Shown: positions 1 through 6,923, counted from the first letter of the stretch. The stretch: DNA of 9,585 nucleotides from Gemmatimonadota bacterium (GCA_026706165.1 JAPOZF010000081.1:1-9585), one strand, 5' to 3'. Made by a program: numbers and translations. Notes: a model not told the origin generated them from the sequence alone.

Positions 1-433
1 GCGGGCCACCGCGGCCCCCGTTCTCGGCACGCCGCCCGGCCACGAGTTCGCCCGGCAACCCATGAAGGACTCCCTCTCCGAAATCGCCGAGGAGCGCCTG
101 AACGAGAATATCCTCGACAAGGTGGTGCGCAACGCCTCCTCGTCCTGGACTCAATCAGGCCATCTGCAAGGCCGAAGCAGAAAAACCCGGCAACGCGTGC
201 AGGCGACACCCGTCGCGACTGTGTACTCCCTTTTGATCGGATTCGGTTCCGGCCGGCGGGGCCGCCTGCTTTTCGAGACCCCCTGGTGCGCGGTCCTGGA
301 CGCCGGAGCGGACGAACTGGTCGAACTGGCTTGGTCGGCAAAACGTTTGGGACTGCTTGACCTCAAGCAGTCCGGCGCCATGATCGACGTATCTTTTCCG
401 ACCGGAATCACCGGGGACATAAGGGAGCCTTGA
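1..433 (+). CDS. brxA: BREX protein BrxA (DUF1819), 3' part; 5' end lies outside the window
   Basis: BrxA is a small DNA-binding component of BREX phage-defence systems. The frame is open from base 2 to the TGA at 431-433, leaving about 143 residues of a protein normally near 200, so the N-terminus lies upstream. The ATG at 62 is internal, not a likely start, because the frame stays open to the window edge. The recognisable part is the C-terminal half of DUF1819: the stretch SSWTQSGHLQGRSRKTRQ (residues about 27-44 from the ATG at 62) followed by a hydrophobic helix and the TPWCAVLDAG segment. These resemble the family pattern of an S-W-TQSGHL motif, a basic RK-R stretch and a helix ending in TPW. 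This is recognition from memory of the family. The first 20 codons are Ala/Pro-rich and were not matched to anything. The gene is followed immediately by brxB, as expected for BREX. Confidence 0.85.
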   Translation, partial: RATAAPVLGTPPGHEFARQPMKDSLSEIAEERLNENILDKVVRNASSSWTQSGHLQGRSRKTRQRVQATPVATVYSLLIGFGSGRRGRLLFETPWCAVLDAGADELVELAWSAKRLGLLDLKQSGAMIDVSFPTGITGDIREP

Positions 434-435
434 CT

Positions 436-987
436 GTGGGGCGGATCGACAGACTCGCCGAGTGCTACAAACGGTACATCGCCCTTCCATGGCAGAAGGA
501 TCTGGCGGGGGCCCAGCGCACCATATTCATCCAGTACGACAGGACCGACGAGCGTCGGCTGCGGGCGCGGATGACTCATTTCGAGCTGGCGACCAGGGAG
601 GCAGGACACCGCTGGATAGAGTGCGATCTGACCGCTGCATTCGCCAGGTGGATGGCGGCCCTGGATTACCGTGATAGCTACTTCGAGTCCCCCAAGGACC
701 TGGAGCTCAAGCTTGACGACGAATTCCTGGCGCATGTGGCAGGGCTTGTACGCGAAAAACTGACGGGGCCGGAAGCGGACGAACACACGGTCGTCGGGGT
801 CTACGGCATTGCCTCTCTTTTCGGTTTCGTCCGGGTGTCGGAACTGATGAAGGCTGTAGAGGGAGAAATCAGAGGCCGGATCGCCGTGTTCTTTCCCGGC
901 GAGTACGAAGACGGCAACTATCGCCTGCTCGACGCCCGGGACGGCTGGAACTACCTCGCGGTTCCGATTACCGCGCAGGAAGACTGA
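436..987 (+). CDS. brxB: BREX protein BrxB (DUF1788)
   Basis: BrxB is a core BREX component without a known catalytic site. In studied systems it associates with the other Brx proteins and the phosphatase-like PglZ. The protein is about 183-185 residues, the usual family length. Diagnostic signatures lie in the C-terminal half: GVYGIASLFGFVRVSEL (about residues 122-138) and IRGRIAVFFPGEYE followed by NYRLLDARDGWNYLAVPI. Two starts are possible. TTG at 430 overlaps the brxA stop as TTGA but has only 2 bases after the AGGGAG at 422-427. GTG at 436 sits 8 bases after that Shine-Dalgarno and is chosen here. The almost zero gap to brxA implies co-translation. The sequence looks closer to the BrxB of non-type-1 loci (such as types 5 or 6), but that subtype call is an impression. 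Identity as BrxB is near certain. Confidence 0.95.
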   Translation: MGRIDRLAECYKRYIALPWQKDLAGAQRTIFIQYDRTDERRLRARMTHFELATREAGHRWIECDLTAAFARWMAALDYRDSYFESPKDLELKLDDEFLAHVAGLVREKLTGPEADEHTVVGVYGIASLFGFVRVSELMKAVEGEIRGRIAVFFPGEYEDGNYRLLDARDGWNYLAVPITAQED

Positions 988-1001
988 GAAGGGTACCCGA
1001 T

Positions 1002-4000
1002 ATGATGAACCGGGCGGTTTTCCAGAGAGACCCCGACAAGATCACGCTTCTGAACCAGGGCGTCGCGGCCGTTACCGACGCCGTCACCGAAGAGGAGCGC
1101 CGCACGCTCCGCTTCGAGCTGGAGCATTTCGTGTGCGAAGGACAGTACCGCAGCGGGCTCGTTCGCATCCTTGAATCCTACATAAGCCACCAGGGTCAGC
1201 CGGAGCAGCCGGCGGCCTGGATCAGCGGTTTCTTCGGCAGCGGCAAGTCGCACCTGGCGAAGATGCTGCGCTTCCTGTGGACGGACTACCCCTTCCCCGA
1301 GGACGGCGCCAACGCCCGGGGCCTTGCCCGGTTGCCGGCCGACGTGGGGGAACTGTTGACCGAGATCTCCACCCTCGGCCGGAGGGGGCAGGGGCTGCAC
1401 GCCGCGGCCGGAACCCTCGACGGCGCCGGGGATAGCGTCCGGCTGGCGTTGCTCGGGATCGTGTTCAAGTCCGCGGGGCTCCCCGAGAGCTATCCCCAGG
1501 CGCGCTTCTGCCTCTGGCTCAAGAAGAACAGCATCTACGACCAGGTGCAGGATACAGTTGAGGCGACAGGCCGGGAGTTCCGGCGCGAGTTGAACGACCT
1601 GTATGTGAGCCCGGTCATCGCGGAAGCGCTGCTCGCCGCCGACCCCGGCTTCGCAAACAGCGAAAGGGAAGCCAGGGCGGCGTTGCGCGCCCAGTTTCCG
1701 AAGCCGGCGGACGTCACCACGGACGAGTTCACCGCGGCGGTACAGGAGACCCTGGCTCCCGGCGGCGGGATGCCCTGCGCCGTCATCGTCCTCGACGAGG
1801 TGCAGCAGTACATCGGAGAGGGCACCAACCGCTCCTATATCGTGCAGGACCTGGTCGAAGCCTGCAGCAAGCGGTTCGGCGACCGCCTGCTCTTCGTCGG
1901 CACCGGACAGACCGCGCTCTCCGGCACCCCAGCCCTGCAGCGTCTCCAGGGCCGTTTCCGGATCAACGTGGAGTTGTCGGATCAGGACGTGGAGACGGTG
2001 ATCCGGCGGGTCGTCCTGGCCAAACGCCAGGACCGCGTCAACGACGTCGAAGCGGCATTGGAAGCGAGCGCCGGGGAGATCGACCGCCACCTCGCCGGCA
2101 GCCGCATCAGCCCCCGCAGCGAGGACAAGCAGGTCCTTGTGGAGGATTACCCGTTGCTCCCCGTCCGCCGGCGCTTCTGGGAGCACACCCTGCGCGCCGT
2201 CGACCGCGCCGGCATGGCGGGCCAGTTGCGCACCCAGCTTCAAATCGTCTACGAAGCCATCCGGCGCACGGCCGACAGACCGCTCGGTACGGTGGTGTCG
2301 GCGAACTTCCTTTTCGAGCAGCTGGAGACCAACCTGCTGAACTCCGGCATGCTGCTGCGCGAGCTTCACGAGACCATCGTCAAGCTGCGCGACGGCACTC
2401 CCGGCGGCGACCTCAAGTCCCGGCTCTGCTCCCTCGTGTTCCTGATCCGCAAGCTCCCGCGTGAAGCCGGCGCCGACATCGGGGTGCGCGCGACTGCGGA
2501 GGCACTGGCGGACCTTCTGGTCGAGGATCTGGCCAGGGACGGAGCCCCCCTGCGCGGGCGGCTCCCCGCGCTCCTCGACGAGCTGGTGGAGACGGGCACG
2601 CTGATGAAGCTCGAAGAGGAGTACAGCCTGCAGACGCGGGAGAGCAGCGAATGGGAAGCCGAGTTCCGCAACAGGCAGAGCAAGCTTGCCAACGACCTGG
2701 CCGGCATGAGCAGCAGGCGCAGCCAGCTCCTCGGCGCCGCGGTGCAGGAAGCGGTGAAGTCCGTACGGCTGGTGCACGGAAGCTGCAAGGAGCCTCGCAA
2801 GCTCTCGCTGCACTTCGGGGCCGAGCCCCCGCCCGAAGGCGGCCTCGACATCCCGGTGTGGATACGGGACGGCTGGGGCGCCGACGAGGGGAGCGTAATC
2901 GCCGACGCGCGCGCCGCGGGGCCCGACAGCCCCGTCCTCCACGTATTCGTGCCCAGGACCCGGGCCGACGAGCTGGCCCGGCGCATCTCCGAAAGCAGCG
3001 CCGCCAGGGAGACCCTCGAATACAAGGGCGTGCCCGCGGGAGAGGAAGGGACCGAGGCGCGCCAGGGCATGGAGACCCGCCGCGTCCAGGCGGAGAACGC
3101 GCAGAAGGCGCTGGTGGCCGAAATCATCAACGGCTCGAAGGTCTTCCAGGGCGGGGGCAACGAACGCCTGGAACTGAGCCTGTCCGAAAAGACGACCGAA
3201 GCCGCAAACGCCTCCCTCGACCGGCTCTTCCACCGCTTCGGCGACGCCGACGACCCCCGGTGGCCGAAGGTGATCGAACGCGCCCGCCGTGGTGCCGAGC
3301 ACCCCTTGGAAGCCCTGGAATACAGCGGCAAGACCGAGGAGCACCCGGTCTGTTCGGCCGTGCTGGAGACGGTGGGTTCAGGCAAGAAGGGAAAAGAGAT
3401 CCGCTCGCAATACTCCGGTCCGCCCTACGGCTGGCCGCGCGACGCCATCGACGCGGCCCTCATCAGTCTCTTTGAAGCGGGGCACTTGCGTGCTTCGGCG
3501 AACGGCGTTGCCCTGAAGCCGCGCGAGCTCGACCAGGGGAAAGTGGCGAACGTCGACTTCCGGATTGAGAGCGCTACCATCGATACCCGGCAGCGTCTGA
3601 AGCTGCGCAGTCTTTTTCAAACAGCGGAAACCGACTGCAAGCCGAACGAGGAGTCCGAGGCCACAGGCCGGTTGTTACACAAGCTATGGGAACTTGCCCG
3701 GAACGCGGGCGGGGAAGCCCCGCTGCCCGAACGCCCCGGTACCCGCCATCTGTCCGAGCTTCAGTCGCTTGCGGGCAACGAGCAGCTCCTAGCCCTGCTG
3801 GAGAGGCACGACACCCTGTCGGCCAACTTGGAGGACTGGACCAAGGCAGGCCGCCTCGCGGAAACGCGCCTGCTCGCCTTCCAGCGGTTGCAGACTCTCG
3901 CGCGCCACGCCGACAGCCTCGATGCCGCACGGGAGGCAAAGCCCCAGATCGAAGCCATCGTCGCGGACCGGCGGTTGCTCGACCCCTCCGACCCGGTGCC

Positions 4001-4442
4001 CGGCCTTGCGGGAAATCTGACGAATGCGCTACGGACCGAGTTGGCGGAATCTCAGAAACGGTACGACGAGACCTACGGAGTGGAACTCAAGCGCTTGGAA
4101 GAGACCGAGAGCTGGCAGCGGATCGAGCAGAAAGACCGCGGCGCGATCTTCGCGCGGCTGCGCATCTCGAAGGCGACCACGGGCGCGACCGGCAGCGAGC
4201 AGGAAGTGCTGGAGTCCCTGGAGCGCATCTCACTCGACGGCTGGCGGACGCGCACCGCGGCCCTCCCGCACTTGTTCGCGCAGGCCAGGGCGGAAGCGGA
4301 CAAACTCGTCGAACCGGAGATCCGTCACGTGAAACTTGAGAGCCGCACCCTGCGCACCGCGGAGGAGGTCGACGCATGGGTCAGGAAGACGGAGCAGGAT
4401 CTCCTGCGGCAGGTCGAGCAGGGTCCCATCGTGATCGGTTGA
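1002..4442 (+). CDS. brxC: BREX P-loop ATPase BrxC
   Basis: BrxC is the large AAA+ ATPase required for BREX defence in the cytoplasm. It probably acts as the motor of the complex that discriminates unmethylated phage DNA. The product is 1146 residues, near the 1200 typical of the family. A family-typical N-terminal region precedes the Walker A motif ISGFFGSGKSHL (about residues 74-85, Lys82), in the AWISGFFGSGKSH context that marks BrxC/PglY proteins. Walker B is CAVIVLDEVQQYIGE (about 259-273; Asp265, Glu266), followed by a sensor-like FVGTGQTAL at 298-306. The rest is a long helical, charged region ending in a family-like terminus (QGPIVIG). The start ATG at 1002 lies 8 bases after GAGAAGGG; an alternative ATG follows at 1005. 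The gap from brxB is only 14 bases, so the two are one operon. The frame is unbroken and both ends look native, so this gene seems intact although the operon downstream is not. Confidence 0.96.
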   Translation: MMNRAVFQRDPDKITLLNQGVAAVTDAVTEEERRTLRFELEHFVCEGQYRSGLVRILESYISHQGQPEQPAAWISGFFGSGKSHLAKMLRFLWTDYPFPEDGANARGLARLPADVGELLTEISTLGRRGQGLHAAAGTLDGAGDSVRLALLGIVFKSAGLPESYPQARFCLWLKKNSIYDQVQDTVEATGREFRRELNDLYVSPVIAEALLAADPGFANSEREARAALRAQFPKPADVTTDEFTAAVQETLAPGGGMPCAVIVLDEVQQYIGEGTNRSYIVQDLVEACSKRFGDRLLFVGTGQTALSGTPALQRLQGRFRINVELSDQDVETVIRRVVLAKRQDRVNDVEAALEASAGEIDRHLAGSRISPRSEDKQVLVEDYPLLPVRRRFWEHTLRAVDRAGMAGQLRTQLQIVYEAIRRTADRPLGTVVSANFLFEQLETNLLNSGMLLRELHETIVKLRDGTPGGDLKSRLCSLVFLIRKLPREAGADIGVRATAEALADLLVEDLARDGAPLRGRLPALLDELVETGTLMKLEEEYSLQTRESSEWEAEFRNRQSKLANDLAGMSSRRSQLLGAAVQEAVKSVRLVHGSCKEPRKLSLHFGAEPPPEGGLDIPVWIRDGWGADEGSVIADARAAGPDSPVLHVFVPRTRADELARRISESSAARETLEYKGVPAGEEGTEARQGMETRRVQAENAQKALVAEIINGSKVFQGGGNERLELSLSEKTTEAANASLDRLFHRFGDADDPRWPKVIERARRGAEHPLEALEYSGKTEEHPVCSAVLETVGSGKKGKEIRSQYSGPPYGWPRDAIDAALISLFEAGHLRASANGVALKPRELDQGKVANVDFRIESATIDTRQRLKLRSLFQTAETDCKPNEESEATGRLLHKLWELARNAGGEAPLPERPGTRHLSELQSLAGNEQLLALLERHDTLSANLEDWTKAGRLAETRLLAFQRLQTLARHADSLDAAREAKPQIEAIVADRRLLDPSDPVPGLAGNLTNALRTELAESQKRYDETYGVELKRLEETESWQRIEQKDRGAIFARLRISKATTGATGSEQEVLESLERISLDGWRTRTAALPHLFAQARAEADKLVEPEIRHVKLESRTLRTAEEVDAWVRKTEQDLLRQVEQGPIVIG

Positions 4443-4629
4443 GAGAAGCACTTGGATGCGCATCTGCAGGTCCCGCCTGGAGCGCAGGAAACGCCTCCAA
4501 ACAGAAGAGTCTGTTCGCGTCTTGGTGCTGACCTTCAACCGAACCATGCGAGGCTATATCACACAGCTTACTTGGGAGGTTGGTGTGATCCCATCGGCGG
4601 CATTCCGCCTTGGGACAACAGTCCCCTGA
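4441..4629 (+). pseudogene. Possible remnant of a superfamily 1 (UvrD-like) helicase
   Basis: Right after the brxC stop, frame 1 reads a short open stretch (ATG at 4456 possible) containing SVRVLVLTFNRTMRGYI at 4510-4560. That is the look of the motif Ia region of UvrD/Rep-type helicases, where a hydrophobic strand runs into TFNRT and a helix. The resemblance ends around 4570. The frame then reads unrelated residues and stops at TGA 4627-4629. There is no Walker A upstream and no other helicase motif, so if the match is right only a fragment survives. It could be the scar of a gene that once stood between brxC and the next gene. The match rests on about 17 residues and could be chance. Confidence 0.3.
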
Positions 4630-4642
4630 GATATCAATCAGG
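4558..4642. repeat. Cluster of four short inverted repeats (possible structured RNA or element end)
   Basis: Four stems crowd into 85 bases. ATCACAC at 4558-4564 pairs with GTGTGAT at 4583-4589 (7 bp, perfect). TCCCA at 4589-4593 plus GGCGG at 4596-4600 pair with CCGCC at 4605-4609 and TGGGA at 4611-4615 around a CATT loop. GGGAC at 4612-4616 pairs with GTCCC at 4621-4625 around AACA. CCTGA at 4625-4629 pairs with TCAGG at 4638-4642. The second and third stems share bases, so they would be alternative folds. No T-run follows, so this is not a standard rho-independent terminator. Stem coordinates are read directly; any function is unknown. Confidence 0.4.
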
Positions 4643-4695
4643 TTAATCCAATCGGAAAACTGGCCGGGAATCAGGGTAAGTCAAAAAGGCTAAGA

Positions 4696-5160
4696 GTGGC
4701 AAAGAAGGATATGGCAAAACTTTACTGGACGGACGGTCCCGCCCAAATCAGGCTATACCACACACCAACAATATCAAAAGCCGATTCGATGGCAGCGGTT
4801 CGGATATTAGACGACTTTCGCGGACAGTGTCAGCTACTATGGTTCGCCTTCGATGGCATGATAAACGGTCGATCCTTATCGCTTCAGCAGTTGCGACAAC
4901 TGAAAGTGAGTAAGCACAACAAGCTCTCCGTCGGGACTCAATTCCCCGAGCAAGAACAGAGTATTGGAAGGTCAACCTTTGCTGAGATTTCTTTTGTAGA
5001 ACTCCTCGACGCAATGGCTGACGGTGGCGAATTCGAACAATTGAACACTAAAGCACTATTGGTGTTCATCGATGTACTGTGGGAGGAAACTACACGTGAC
5101 AGGGTTGCGGATTGTAATGTACCCCAAAAACTGGACAGTTGGTTAAGGTGCGATAGTTGA
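4696..5160 (+). pseudogene. HEPN-like defence protein (putative), truncated by the IS element
   Basis: This frame gives 154 residues, but only the first 140 codons are native. From 5118 the frame runs into the left end of the IS, which supplies the last 14 residues and the TGA. GTG at 4696 follows AAAAAGG by 6 bases. ATG at 4711 also has AGAAGG close upstream, so the start is ambiguous. The native part holds KLSVGTQFPEQEQS, then TFAEISFVELLDAMADGGEF (about residues 96-115), then LLVFIDVLWEETTRDRVAD. From memory this order resembles MAE_28990/RiboL-PSP-type HEPN proteins, where a similar FVELLD helix and a W-E-x(3)-R helix precede the catalytic R-x(4-6)-H. That active-site part would lie just beyond the break, so the protein is probably inactive. 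Two 60-base lines counted here are 45-48% G+C, well below brxC, which suggests separate acquisition. The HEPN assignment is tentative; truncation is well supported. Confidence 0.5.
5118..5138. repeat. IS left terminal inverted repeat (IRL)
   Basis: The sequence is TGTACCCC, three variable bases (AAA), then AACTGGACAG. It matches the right end at 18 of 21 positions. A second short motif, TAAGGTGC, lies inside at 5144-5151 and recurs inverted near the right end. Confidence 0.9.
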
Positions 5161-5189
5161 GAAATTCATCTCCTTCCCGAGGATAACCG

Positions 5190-5486
5190 ATGGCAAGGAA
5201 ACGCACCGTTCACTCCCCGCAGTTTAAAGCCAAAGTCGCCTTGGAGGCGGCCCGCGAGCACTACACGATCAGTGAATTGGCGCGCAAGTATTCCCTCCAT
5301 CCCAACCTGATTCGCGGCTGGAAGAAGCAGCTGGTCGAACACCTGCCGGAGCTTTTTCAACGCCCCGGTTCGAGGACCGCCAAGGAGGACGAAACCGCGT
5401 TGATTCCCGAGCTCTACCAGCAGATCGGCCGCCTTCAGGTGGAGTTGGAGTGGCTGAAAAAAAAACACCAATCTCTCGGTGATTGA
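5190..5486 (+). CDS. IS3-family transposase OrfA (HTH subunit)
   Basis: OrfA is 98 residues. It has an N-terminal helix-turn-helix (about residues 8-48; FKAKVALEAAREHYTISELA, then YSLHPNLIRGWKKQL) that binds the IS ends. A C-terminal heptad-like helix (IPELYQQIGRLQVELEWLKKK, about 72-92) fits the leucine zipper used for OrfA/OrfAB multimers. ATG at 5190 has GAGGA at 5179-5183, 6 bases upstream. Near its 3' end the gene runs through nine A residues (5457-5465) and stops at 5484-5486, overlapping orfB by 8 bases. OrfA alone usually restrains transposition; the fused OrfAB is the active enzyme. Confidence 0.92.
   Translation: MARKRTVHSPQFKAKVALEAAREHYTISELARKYSLHPNLIRGWKKQLVEHLPELFQRPGSRTAKEDETALIPELYQQIGRLQVELEWLKKKHQSLGD
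5457..5465 (+). promoter_or_regulatory. A9 run, candidate slippage site joining OrfA and OrfB
   Basis: Nine consecutive A residues read as three Lys codons in OrfA, just before the orfA/orfB overlap. IS3 elements commonly make OrfAB by -1 ribosomal frameshifting on A-rich heptamers. Here orfB lies in the +1 (equivalently -2) frame relative to orfA, so a plain -1 shift would not reach it. Transcriptional slippage on the A-run (for example one A omitted) would fuse the frames. Confidence 0.5.
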
Positions 5487-6432
5487 GCGTCGGGCGATGA
5501 TCGAAGCCGGCCATGAGCGGGTGAGCGTGGCGCGCCAGTGCGCCTTGCTGGGGCTGTCGCGCTCCAGTTACTACTATCGGCCGCGACCGCCCGACCCATT
5601 CGACCTCGAGCTCATGCACGCCCTGGATCGCCTCTACACCCGCTATCCCTTCTATGGCGTGCGTCGTCTCGAGCAGGCGTTGCGCCACGAGGGCTACGCG
5701 GTCAATCACAAAAGGGTACACCGGCTCATGCAGGTGTTGGGTCTGCAGGCGATCCCGGTGCGGCGGCGCCTGTCGGCAGGGGACGCCTCGCACCGAATCT
5801 ACCCCTATCTGCTGCGCCGGCGGGTGATCGATCGGCCCGACCTCGTATGGGCCAGTGACATCACCTACCTGCCGCTGCGCCGCGGTTTCGTCTACCTGGT
5901 GGCGGTCATGGACTGGTTCTCTCGCTACGTGCTCTCCTGGCGTCTGGCCAACACCCTGGACGCGGCCTTCTGCCTGGAAGCGCTCGACGAAGCGCTGTCC
6001 CAGGGACGTCCCGAGATTTTCAACACCGACCAGGGATCGCAATTCACCAGCAGCGAGTTCACGCGGCGGGTCGAGGAGGCCGGGGTGCGCATGAGCATGG
6101 ACGGCCGCGGGCGCTGCTGGGACAACATCTTCATCGAGCGCTTGTGGCGTTCGCTCAAATACGAAGACATCTACCTGAAGGGATACGAGACAGTGGCCGA
6201 GATCCGCCATGGAGTGGATCGCTATTTCGACTTCTATAACCAGGACCGCTTTCACCAGGCGCTGGGGTATGCCACGCCGGTCCAGGTCTACCGGGCGGGC
6301 CTGAGGGGGTCGCACAGCCATGCCCGGTACCTCTCCCTCTCGGTCAGCCAAAAGGGCCACTGTGGAGAAGGACGATCCTCCCGCCCGTATCGGTACTCGG
6401 TACGGGGAACAACCCGGATTCAAGAAGCTTGA
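5479..6432 (+). CDS. IS3-family transposase OrfB (DDE integrase catalytic subunit)
   Basis: OrfB is 317 residues from GTG at 5479, which overlaps the orfA stop. It may also be made only as an OrfAB fusion. An HTH_21-like segment (about residues 40-95; YTRYPFYGVRRLEQALR, KRVHRLMQVLGL) precedes the rve integrase core. The catalytic triad is visible: Asp127 in WASDITYL, Asp184 in FNTDQGSQFT and Glu220 in NIFIERLWRSLKYED. Asp184 to Glu220 gives the D(35)E spacing of IS3 elements. The end of the core is HQALGYATPVQVY (about 259-271). A further 46 or so residues of low-complexity, basic sequence follow to the TGA at 6430-6432, longer than many relatives. No frameshift or internal stop is present, so the transposase looks functional. 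Confidence 0.96.
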   Translation: MIERRAMIEAGHERVSVARQCALLGLSRSSYYYRPRPPDPFDLELMHALDRLYTRYPFYGVRRLEQALRHEGYAVNHKRVHRLMQVLGLQAIPVRRRLSAGDASHRIYPYLLRRRVIDRPDLVWASDITYLPLRRGFVYLVAVMDWFSRYVLSWRLANTLDAAFCLEALDEALSQGRPEIFNTDQGSQFTSSEFTRRVEEAGVRMSMDGRGRCWDNIFIERLWRSLKYEDIYLKGYETVAEIRHGVDRYFDFYNQDRFHQALGYATPVQVYRAGLRGSHSHARYLSLSVSQKGHCGEGRSSRPYRYSVRGTTRIQEA

Positions 6433-6459
6433 AAAATGCACCTTATTTCAGCCCACTTT

Positions 6460-6480
6460 CTGTCCAGTTGACGGGGTACA
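6460..6480. repeat. IS right terminal inverted repeat (IRR)
   Basis: The reverse complement reads TGTACCCC, GTC, AACTGGACAG, an 18/21 match to the left end. It includes the TG...CA tips typical of IS3 elements. The inverted subterminal motif (GCACCTTA, reverse complement of TAAGGTGC) is at 6438-6445. Confidence 0.9.
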
Positions 6481-6815
6481 CTTCACAAGGACCTCAAGGA
6501 CCTCCAGGTGTACCTTCCATCCCAAATAACCAGCGGTTCAGCTGGAATACAGATGAAGATGAGACAACCGTGAGGTGGGACGAGGTGAATGGGGCTACCT
6601 ACTACAAAATCTACTACGATCAATTTCAGGATAGATGTTCTATAGACCAACGTAGCGGCAGACCAACGCCATGCGAGGTACTGGCAACGAATTTAACCAG
6701 TACGACCTACACCCATGACGACCCTTACACTTTCGGTAACTACTATTGGGTTGTTGCCTGTAACGACGATGGGTGCTCCGCCATCCCCTCTGACTCGGCT
6801 GACCCCACCACTTGA
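6481..6815 (+). pseudogene. 3' fragment of a collagen-stalk / fibronectin type III surface protein
   Basis: The frame is open through the IS right end and stops at TGA 6813-6815; only about 111 codons from 6481 are native. The fragment begins in a collagen-like stretch (SQGPQGPPGVP) and continues into one FN3-like domain of roughly 90 residues. Visible marks are TTVRWDEVNGATYYKIYYD, a later TSTTYTHDD, and YYWVVACNDDGCSAIPSDSA, the typical W...YY / Y-x-V-x-A-C-N pattern. Four Cys residues may form two disulfides, fitting an exported protein. The N-terminus, presumably a signal peptide and more collagen triplets as in the intact gene at 6924, was lost at the IS. A TTG at 6429 inside the IS overlaps the OrfB stop and would give a chimeric ORF of 128 residues without a signal peptide. 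One counted 60-base line is about 38% G+C, unlike the flanks. Confidence 0.75.
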
Positions 6816-6923
6816 AAACCTGGCAGGAGGCGTACTCATTGGGGTTTGGATCGTTCTCTCTCCGTGCTGACGAACCGCGCACGGCGATAATCCTTCATCT
6901 TCCATGCTGAAAGGATGGCTGCA

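Larger units (their letters stand above)
5118..6480 (+). mobile_element. Complete IS3-family insertion sequence, 1363 bp
   Basis: The element is bounded by imperfect terminal inverted repeats starting TG and ending CA. It carries overlapping orfA and orfB of the IS3 type on the + strand, with intact DDE residues. The bases outside the left end are ATTGTAA and those outside the right end are CTTCACA, so no 3-5 bp target duplication is seen. The gene on the left (HEPN-like) and the gene on the right (collagen/FN3-like) are different genes, each broken exactly at the IS boundary. This implies that recombination or an adjacent deletion followed insertion. The IS subgroup is not assigned. Confidence 0.95.

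Noticed and set aside
951..3344. 797-residue open frame on the - strand opposite brxC
   Set aside because: It mirrors the high G+C codon pattern of brxC, has low-complexity Ala/Gly/Val/Leu composition and no recognisable domain. brxC is certain on the + strand.
4583..4627. Group II intron 5' end (GTGTG) or rho-independent terminator after brxC
   Set aside because: No intron domain V or reverse transcriptase is present, and no T-run follows the hairpins.
5269..6441. 390-residue open frame on the - strand opposite the transposase
   Set aside because: Antisense shadow of orfB, whose DDE motifs are intact; no family resemblance in the antisense product.
6862..6891. Promoter before the lipoprotein gene (GATAAT at 6886-6891)
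   Set aside because: The -10-like box is fair, but no acceptable -35 lies 16-18 bases upstream, so it is not listed as a feature.
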